Positions 1 to 3,673 of a stretch of DNA of 5,916 bases are shown here, in pieces. The notes under the pieces were generated by a model that saw only the letters and a program-made list of their open reading frames with translations, was not told the origin of the DNA and did no database searches. Position 1 is the stretch's first letter, and every line of letters starts with the position of its first letter. Origin of the DNA: an uncultured Muribaculaceae bacterium (GTDB lineage Bacteria; Bacteroidota; Bacteroidia; Bacteroidales; Muribaculaceae); NCBI GenBank assembly GCA_910583675.1, contig CAJTYH010000071.1, forward strand, positions 1 through 5,916. Direction: 5' to 3'. The translations under genes and the position numbers were made by a program.

Positions 1-90
1 CTGCCGTTCCTCGGCTCTGAGTTCCTCAAGCAGCGCCTTGCGGTCGGCCGCTGACATACCTTTTAGGGTTTCTTTGATGTTTTCTGTCAT
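1..90 (-). CDS. N-terminal fragment of a phage gene leaving the window, possibly DUF3164
   Basis: The first 30 codons are present, from ATG at 90 to the window edge. The start follows a very A/T-rich stretch (AATAAACAAA), 18 nt after the preceding stop, a typical Bacteroidota initiation context. The peptide contains GMSAADRKALLEELRAEER. A short N-terminus of this kind, with an (S/T)AxxRKALLxEL-AxE helix, is what I recall from DUF3164 proteins in Bacteroidota Mu-like phages, where they sit in the early operon. Thirty residues are too few for a firm call, and any protein beginning with a charged helix would look alike. Confidence 0.6.
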   Translation of the reverse strand, partial: MTENIKETLKGMSAADRKALLEELRAEERQ

Positions 91-108
91 TTTGTTTATT
101 TTAACTGG

Positions 109-306
109 TTAGTCACTGATTACTTTATCGTCTGTAAGAAGTCTTGCAAAAGCTCGGTCTCGCTCCGCTTTGGTATTGTACTTCTCGAAAGTCCTATAAT
201 CGGTACCTGCAACATGGCGTGCCTTTATACGGGGAGTCGGGTAATCATCTTTGCGGATAATTATAAATCCGGCTTTCAACACTTTGTCTTGGCTTTTTCT
301 GTCCAT
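109..306 (-). CDS. Small phage protein of unknown function (65 residues)
   Basis: The ATG at 306 follows the previous stop after three bases; the TAA is at 111-109. The protein has a lysine-rich start, a strand-like KAGFIIIRKDD, a second segment TPRIKARHVAGTDYRTFEKY and a helix TKAERDRAFARLLTDDKVI. The shape, a short beta-hairpin followed by a helix rich in R and K, suggests a small nucleic acid or protein binder, but there is no diagnostic motif. Its position in the middle of the operon, with almost no spacer, supports it as a real gene. Confidence 0.65.
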   Translation of the reverse strand: MDRKSQDKVLKAGFIIIRKDDYPTPRIKARHVAGTDYRTFEKYNTKAERDRAFARLLTDDKVISD

Positions 307-309
307 GCT

Positions 310-495
310 TCAGTCCTCCTCTTCGTAACTTTGCATCTCCGCCTCCTGACAGAGCAAAGCGTCTTCATATTGCTCGTAGGTCCATTCGTTGACCTCGTTG
401 TAGAATTCCTCGCGCTCCTCGCTCGTGAGGGTGGCGGCTGCCTCTAGCATTTGGGTTTTCAGGCTGCCGATGGCTTCTCTGGTTTCCTTTCTCAT
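310..495 (-). CDS. Small acidic protein of unknown function (61 residues)
   Basis: The frame opens at ATG 495, five bases after the previous stop, and closes with TGA at 312-310. The protein has 18 acidic and 5 basic residues (net charge about -13) and is probably two helices: TREAIGSLKTQMLEAAATL and an acidic one from SEEREEFYNEVNEW onward, ending in YEEED. Small acidic phage early proteins sometimes mimic DNA or inhibit host enzymes, but nothing in the sequence shows that here. I recognise no family. Confidence 0.65.
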   Translation of the reverse strand: MRKETREAIGSLKTQMLEAAATLTSEEREEFYNEVNEWTYEQYEDALLCQEAEMQSYEEED

Positions 496-500
496 GTCAC

Positions 501-740
501 TTATTTTTTTAGGGTTGTTTGTTTTCGTCTTATGGCGCGCAGCTTCTTGAGCAGCGCGTCCAGTTCGTCACAGTCAAGCCGGCAGAACCGTTTACCGGCT
601 ATCCGGCTGTCCATACACAGGGCATCGACTTTGCCCCAGTCTGCCGTGTCAACATCGAGCAGTTGCATCTGGTGGAGAACGGAGCTGCGCTTCTTACGCA
701 GTATCTCACGGAGATTGTTGTGTTGATCCGGTACGCCCAT
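501..740 (-). CDS. Small helical protein, possibly related to the C-terminal part of the GemA/gp16 (DUF1018) family
   Basis: The 79-residue protein starts at an ATG directly after the preceding TGA. The pattern of a basic helix (LREILRKKRSSVLHQM), then DWGKVDALC, SRIAGKRFCRL and a final helix DELDALLKKLRAIRRK resembles, to my eye, the C-terminal half of the Mu gp16/GemA-like proteins found in Bacteroidota transposable phages. There a KxR(x)IL-MxxExGW segment is followed by a (V)D-WC stretch and an EL--L helix. In Mu, GemA influences host gene expression and DNA supercoiling. The usual N-terminal part is absent, so this would be a short relative. The gene itself is well supported by packing and codon continuity; the family link is weak and based on memory of the pattern. 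Confidence 0.7.
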   Translation of the reverse strand: MGVPDQHNNLREILRKKRSSVLHQMQLLDVDTADWGKVDALCMDSRIAGKRFCRLDCDELDALLKKLRAIRRKQTTLKK

Positions 741-1100
741 TCATTTAGAGGGATTAAAAAATGTACATGGACAAACAACTTCCTTCCCGTCATGCAAGGT
801 ACGCACACAGAATTCTCCACCGCACATAAACGGGCTGTCGCTGACAACCTCATGCCTATCTCCGTTCAGATCGACCATGGCTGCACCTTTCACCATCCGT
901 TCCTTGAACTGATGGAATTTCACACTCGTGAATGCTATGGCCTGCTTGCCGGCACTTTGATAGGCAAGCAAGCCCGTTCCCAAAGAACGGCACATGGCGA
1001 GCAACGTGCCCTCAACCTCCTTGCGAGGCATTACATACTTGAACTCAACTTCCTGTTCCGCTACATCAGGGTATAGCATGATAAAATCACTTTTCTTCAT
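741..1100 (-). CDS. Phage protein of unknown function (119 residues) with a Cys-rich C-terminus
   Basis: The ATG at 1100 lies inside the end of the zinc-finger gene (14-nt overlap), and the TGA is directly followed by the ATG of the next gene. The protein reads as an alpha/beta domain: a strand-like start EVEFKYVMPR, a helix EVEGTLLAMCRSLGTGLLAY, then strands around AIAFTSVKFHQF, GAAMVDLNGDRHEVV and EFCVRTLHDGKEVVC. Four cysteines cluster near the end (C93, C98, C110, C112), which could form a metal site or reflect a paired hairpin. No signal peptide or membrane segment is seen. I do not recognise a family and assign no function. Confidence 0.72.
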   Translation of the reverse strand: MKKSDFIMLYPDVAEQEVEFKYVMPRKEVEGTLLAMCRSLGTGLLAYQSAGKQAIAFTSVKFHQFKERMVKGAAMVDLNGDRHEVVSDSPFMCGGEFCVRTLHDGKEVVCPCTFFNPSK

Positions 1101-1320
1101 TTTTTACTTTATTAGATGGTTTCCAATCGATACTCACTATTGCCATTACTTCACCGCTACCGCCGCAGTCGGGGCACGGCACGGTCTCATCTGTATGCAG
1201 ATCACCGTGAAACCACCCTTTGCCGTGGCAATAGCCGCACACATGCCCTTTGCTGACAAATCCCTCCTTGTGTATGCGTCCGGGAGGAGTCAGATTGATA
1301 ATGGTCTTTTTCTTGCTCAT
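1087..1320 (-). CDS. Small zinc-finger protein with a DnaJ-type four-cysteine motif
   Basis: The 77-residue protein carries two CxxCxGxG-type repeats: C28GYC31HGKG and C49PDC52GGSG. In DnaJ, pairs of such repeats bind one zinc ion and help to hold unfolded protein; here there are just two, so one zinc site is expected. No J domain or substrate-binding domain is present, so this is not a chaperone of the DnaJ type but a small stand-alone zinc protein, a kind often seen in phage early regions. The start overlaps the preceding stop in ATGA and the end overlaps the next start by 14 nt, which points to coupled translation. The C-terminal tail (WKPSNKVKNEEK) is charged. The zinc site is well supported by sequence; the biological role is unknown. 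Confidence 0.82.
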   Translation of the reverse strand: MSKKKTIINLTPPGRIHKEGFVSKGHVCGYCHGKGWFHGDLHTDETVPCPDCGGSGEVMAIVSIDWKPSNKVKNEEK

Positions 1321-1499
1321 ATTATCACGAATTGAATGTTAAAATTATACTCTTGCATCAGACGCCGTATTTGAGGAACCCGCCTCGGATCTTTGCCGTA
1401 GGGGTATTCGATGCACCGGGATCTGGTGTCACACCTGATACCCTTCTTGCGAAGTTTATAAAGGAGGTTCTTGCGCCTCATCGCTCTTCTGTCCTTCAT
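1317..1499 (-). CDS. Short, strongly basic protein of unknown function (60 residues)
   Basis: The ATG at 1499 is the first in this frame (a TTG at 1598 would overlap the ATPase gene by 143 nt). A second ATG at 1481, giving 54 residues and preceded by an AAGGA-like stretch about ten bases upstream, is also plausible. The gene overlaps the end of the RecA-like ATPase gene by 26-44 nt and its stop overlaps the next start in ATGA. The N-terminal half is a lysine/arginine-rich helix (RRKNLLYKLRKKGI), followed by CDTRSRCIEYPYGKDPRR and a last segment NFNIQFVII that should be a strand. The high positive charge suggests nucleic acid binding, but no known domain is recognised. The function is unknown. 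Confidence 0.65.
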   Translation of the reverse strand: MKDRRAMRRKNLLYKLRKKGIRCDTRSRCIEYPYGKDPRRVPQIRRLMQEYNFNIQFVII

Positions 1500-2118
1500 C
1501 GAGTAATGCTTTTGCGGCTCCCTCCTCCCATACGGTGATCGGTTCGCCCGGGTGATCCAGAAAACGGCTTTTGCACATGGCCTTGAAGCAGCTGACAAAT
1601 ATTTTCACATCCGCGTCATATTCAACTTTCTTAGCCGGGCGACCCTCGGGTTTCATTCCTTCGGCATGGCTAATGAATATGAGAAGCTTGTTGGAATGGT
1701 GCTCCTTCATTTCGCAGTATGCCTGATAGCTCAGGCCGCTGTACTGGAAGGAGTCTATTATCACGATCGGCGCGCTCTTCTTACGGCTCAGGCGCTCGCT
1801 GAGCTGGTCCATCGGCTCCCGGTCAAGAACCATGAGGCGCTTGCGTGTATCTTCCATGCCGTGACGCTTGAGGGACTTCTGGAATGACAGGCTCGTTCCC
1901 TCCTCCAGACTGTCATAGATAACCTTGCCGAAGCCGCAGAGATATTTGGCAAGCTGCATCACGAACGACGTCTTGCCGTTACCGCTGGCTCCCCATATTA
2001 TCCACGTGCCGCTCTTTGCCGGGTTGCCGATGGCCGCCTGCCACTGCCCGGTGAATTCATAGCTCGGGATTTTCATGCTCAGGATCTCACCCGGGCTGTA
2101 TGCTCTTTTAAGTTTCAT
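1456..2118 (-). CDS. RecA/RadA-like P-loop ATPase, possibly a Sak4-type phage recombinase
   Basis: The protein has 220 residues. It has a canonical Walker A GASGNGKTS at 43-51, preceded by a strand (GTWIIW), and a Walker B strand APIVIIDSFQY at 116-126 with D122. A third core strand LLIFISHAEG at 145-154 ends in the polar residues typical of RecA-like folds. Near the C-terminus, VEYDADVKIFV (165-175) and MCKSRF (181-186) resemble the late RecA/DnaB core strand and the KxR element that reaches into the neighbouring subunit's ATP site. There is no DNA-binding C-terminal extension, so it is a minimal core of the size usual for Sak4 single-strand annealing ATPases. It should hydrolyse ATP on DNA during replication or recombination. 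It overlaps the previous gene by 11 nt and the next by 44 nt. A different phage P-loop ATPase is possible; the ATPase call is firm, the Sak4 label tentative. Confidence 0.85.
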   Translation of the reverse strand: MKLKRAYSPGEILSMKIPSYEFTGQWQAAIGNPAKSGTWIIWGASGNGKTSFVMQLAKYLCGFGKVIYDSLEEGTSLSFQKSLKRHGMEDTRKRLMVLDREPMDQLSERLSRKKSAPIVIIDSFQYSGLSYQAYCEMKEHHSNKLLIFISHAEGMKPEGRPAKKVEYDADVKIFVSCFKAMCKSRFLDHPGEPITVWEEGAAKALLDEGQKSDEAQEPPL

Positions 2119-2365
2119 CTTCTATTAGTTTTTCCTCTTTGCACTCTTTGTCTATTCTCTCCACCCGGTATTTCAGATAGCCGAAGTTTATATGCGGCGG
2201 GTGATGGATCGGGCACCGCTCTCCTACCCTCACCTCCGGCAACGGGATATAAGCCCCACGCCATATATGGCCTTGATACGGCCCGGCATCAATTACACGG
2301 CACGCGCTGCCTACCACGAGCCAAAGGAAATCCTGTCCCCGGTCCTCAAGTGTTATCTTAGTCAT
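2108..2365 (-). CDS. Small phage protein of unknown function (85 residues)
   Basis: The start is ATG at 2365, which overlaps the previous gene's end by 8 nt; an extension to a TTG at 2407 would overlap it by 50 nt and is less likely. The end overlaps the start of the RecA-like ATPase by 11 nt, so the genes are probably translated in a coupled way. The protein reads as a small beta-rich domain (TKITLEDRGQDFLWLVV, ACRVIDAGPYQGHIWRG, AYIPLPEVRVGERC), then a His/Pro-rich stretch CPIHHPPHINFGYLKY at about 51-66 and a charged C-terminal tail. C51 with H54, H55 and H58 could bind metal, but no known motif is matched. I do not recognise a named family, and the function is unknown. Confidence 0.75.
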   Translation of the reverse strand: MTKITLEDRGQDFLWLVVGSACRVIDAGPYQGHIWRGAYIPLPEVRVGERCPIHHPPHINFGYLKYRVERIDKECKEEKLIEDET

Positions 2366-2624
2366 CGCTCTTTTGTTTTTCAAGTTCCTTGACAAGCAGA
2401 CCGGCAAGAGTCACCGCGGTTTTGGCGATGGCAACCGGGGCGCCCCATGCCGGTTCCCCCTCCTCCGTCACTTTATCAACTATCGCGGGATTGCCCAATA
2501 TGGCACACATCGCGTCCTTGGCAATCTCATACCTGCGCTGTTCCCAGTCAGGCTGACTACTCTGTAATCGCCGGTTCATGGCAATCACCGCATCCATATA
2601 TTGCTTCTCTATTACCGTCATCAT
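2358..2624 (-). CDS. Small phage protein of unknown function, coupled to the MuB-like gene
   Basis: This 88-residue protein begins at ATG 2624, which overlaps the stop of the MuB-like gene in ATGA; a second ATG follows directly at 2621, so 87 residues is equally possible. The overlap implies translational coupling. The sequence is probably mostly helical: a first amphipathic segment about residues 5-20, a second around WEQRRYEIAKDAMCAIL (27-43), and a hydrophobic Ala/Leu-rich C-terminal helix (VAIAKTAVTLAGLLVKEL, 64-81) that is too broken by lysines to be a convincing membrane segment. I recognise no domain. The position next to B suggests an early role in transposition or replication, but this is inference only. 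Confidence 0.75.
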   Translation of the reverse strand: MMTVIEKQYMDAVIAMNRRLQSSQPDWEQRRYEIAKDAMCAILGNPAIVDKVTEEGEPAWGAPVAIAKTAVTLAGLLVKELEKQKSDD

Positions 2625-3502
2625 ACCCCTGCCCTCCTCATTTTTTCTATTTCGGTATATACCCGGCGAAGGCCGCCTTTGGAGGCGTTCACTATGCGGT
2701 TTATATCCGCATCCGACGGGGCGTTCACCTTGGCGACGATGGCGGCCTGCGCCTTCATGAACTTCTCACGCTCCTTCGCGTCGTCCGGGGTGACCTTGCT
2801 GTATGTATCCCCATAACGGCTGAACATCTCGGTATAGCCCACTTTCTTGCCTTCTATGGCACGGGTTATCTTCTCCTGCAGCCCGTCGGCACCCATCATG
2901 TACCACCCGCAGCAGCGTTCGGTGGCGTTCCATAAGGCTTTCAGCTCAAGGAAAGCCTCGTACTGCAGATCACCGGCCTCGTCAAGGATTACCAGAGGGG
3001 TGTCGATGGTGCGCAGGTAGGCCACAAGATCCTCGTAAACGTCACTGTAACGGCCGTAGGAGCCGACACCGAACTCTTTTGCAATCTGGCGTATGAGCTT
3101 GAGTTTGGTCTTGACCTGCGAGCAGTCTATATAAACCGCATGGCGGTGCTGCTTCACATACGCCCTTGCCGTGAACGTCTTGCCGATATTGGGCATGTCG
3201 CACATAATGGCGCTGAGCCCGCTCTGCTGGCACACCTCAAGCTGCTTGCTGATGAAGGCGTATGTCGGTGTCATGGCCGCCGTCCATTCCATCTCTGTAC
3301 GGAGCTGGACCCCTAAGCGCCGGGCAATGCCTATCCAGTTGGCATCGCTCACCTGACGGTCATAATTGCCCTTCTTTATGGCGTTATAAACACTTGGCGC
3401 AATCCCCAATGCCGTGGCATGGCGGTTGTCGCTCGGATAGTTCTCACGGTCCGCTGCTATGGCTCCGGATATCCGTTTCTTGATTTCGTTTGTTATCTCC
3501 AT
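2621..3502 (-). CDS. MuB-type AAA+ ATPase (target DNA activator)
   Basis: The protein has 293 residues from the ATG at 3502; the reading frame can be extended only with a TTG at 3520, which I reject because the ATG lies in a start context shared with the preceding gene. MuB-type proteins form ATP-dependent filaments on target DNA, stimulate MuA and give target immunity. Residues about 1-75 look like a helix-turn-helix domain of the lambda-repressor type (ATALGIAPSVYNAIKKGNYD), as in MuB. The AAA+ core follows: a Walker A-like loop DMPNIGKT at 102-109, Walker B PLVILDEAGD at 169-178 with D174 and E175, a sensor-like stretch WYMMGADG at 200-207, a possible arginine finger R229 in FSRYGD, and a C-terminal helical lid ending near GGLRRVYTEIEK. 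The Walker A lacks the usual first glycine (D102) and has N105 in place of a later one. Its stop overlaps the next start in ATGA. The related Tn7 TnsC/IstB-type ATPases are the alternatives, but the neighbours favour MuB. Confidence 0.9.
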   Translation of the reverse strand: MEITNEIKKRISGAIAADRENYPSDNRHATALGIAPSVYNAIKKGNYDRQVSDANWIGIARRLGVQLRTEMEWTAAMTPTYAFISKQLEVCQQSGLSAIMCDMPNIGKTFTARAYVKQHRHAVYIDCSQVKTKLKLIRQIAKEFGVGSYGRYSDVYEDLVAYLRTIDTPLVILDEAGDLQYEAFLELKALWNATERCCGWYMMGADGLQEKITRAIEGKKVGYTEMFSRYGDTYSKVTPDDAKEREKFMKAQAAIVAKVNAPSDADINRIVNASKGGLRRVYTEIEKMRRAGV

Positions 3503-3515
3503 TTCAATGCTGTTT
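3500..3515 (-). repeat. 16-bp direct repeat, copy 2, containing the start codon of the MuB-like gene
   Basis: This is identical to the copy at 3664-3649 and reads AAACAGCATTGAAATG on the minus strand, ending in the ATG of the MuB-like ATPase. The TAA stop of the Cys-rich gene overlaps its first two bases. The shared context supports ATG at 3502 as the true ATPase start, in preference to the in-frame TTG at 3520. Confidence 0.85.
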
Positions 3516-3651
3516 AACAAGTTCTTTTATCACATTTTTTAATAGGTGCCTTTACTTCTTTCCCATACCACGAACACCAATAATATGGCTGAAATAAATT
3601 TGGTGAATGAGTGCAATGTTTACAACTTTCACACAGGTGGATCTTACTCAT
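3514..3651 (-). CDS. Small Cys-rich protein (45 residues), probable metal binder, between the A and B genes
   Basis: A complete reading frame runs from ATG at 3651-3649 to TAA at 3516-3514. The 45 residues contain six cysteines: C7, C10 and C13 in a CxxCxxC cluster (LCESCKHCTH), then C26, C40 and C45 at the very C-terminus, with His residues at 5, 12 and 15. This arrangement suggests a small zinc ribbon or another metal-binding fold; the aromatic stretch QPYYWCSWYG lies in the middle. I do not recognise the family. The gene has about 33% GC by hand count (46 of 138), far below its neighbours, and both its start and the next gene's start lie in copies of one 16-bp repeat. It starts 22 nt after the transposase stop and ends 11 nt before the ATPase ATG, so it fits the operon exactly. 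It could be a recently acquired extra gene (moron). Support is the open frame, the spacing and the Cys pattern, not homology. Confidence 0.65.
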   Translation of the reverse strand: MSKIHLCESCKHCTHSPNLFQPYYWCSWYGKEVKAPIKKCDKRTC

Positions 3652-3664
3652 TTCAATGCTGTTT
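3649..3664 (-). repeat. 16-bp direct repeat, copy 1, containing the start codon of the Cys-rich gene
   Basis: On the minus strand this reads AAACAGCATTGAAATG, and its last three bases are the ATG of the 45-residue Cys-rich gene. An exact second copy lies 149 bp further on at 3515-3500, where its last three bases are the ATG of the MuB-like gene. The repeat therefore covers the translation initiation region of both genes. It may be a useful ribosome-loading context or the scar of an insertion or duplication between A and B. Confidence 0.85.
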
Positions 3665-3673
3665 TAATATTAT

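Noticed and set aside
519..1076. Plus-strand reading frame of 185 codons
   Set aside because: It is antisense to two well-packed minus-strand genes and has no domain or initiation context that I can recognise.
1500..1598. Longer form of the basic protein (93 residues, TTG start)
   Set aside because: It would overlap the RecA-like ATPase gene by 143 nt, and the first ATG is at 1499.
2366..2407. Longer form of the 85-residue protein with a TTG start
   Set aside because: The ATG at 2365 gives a short 8-nt overlap typical of this operon; the extension overlaps the upstream gene by 50 nt.
2447..2935. Plus-strand reading frame of 162 codons
   Set aside because: It is antisense to the MuB-like gene and the next small gene; the composition (Pro-, Ser- and Gly-rich) is that of a shadow frame.
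3514..3651. Non-coding regulatory spacer between A and B
   Set aside because: An intact 45-codon frame with ordered cysteines, correct spacing on both sides and a start context shared with the next gene is better explained as a gene.
3500..3664. CRISPR or phage-end repeat
   Set aside because: There are only two copies, each containing a start codon, with a coding unit between them; there is no array and no inverted or multiple MuA-type sites.
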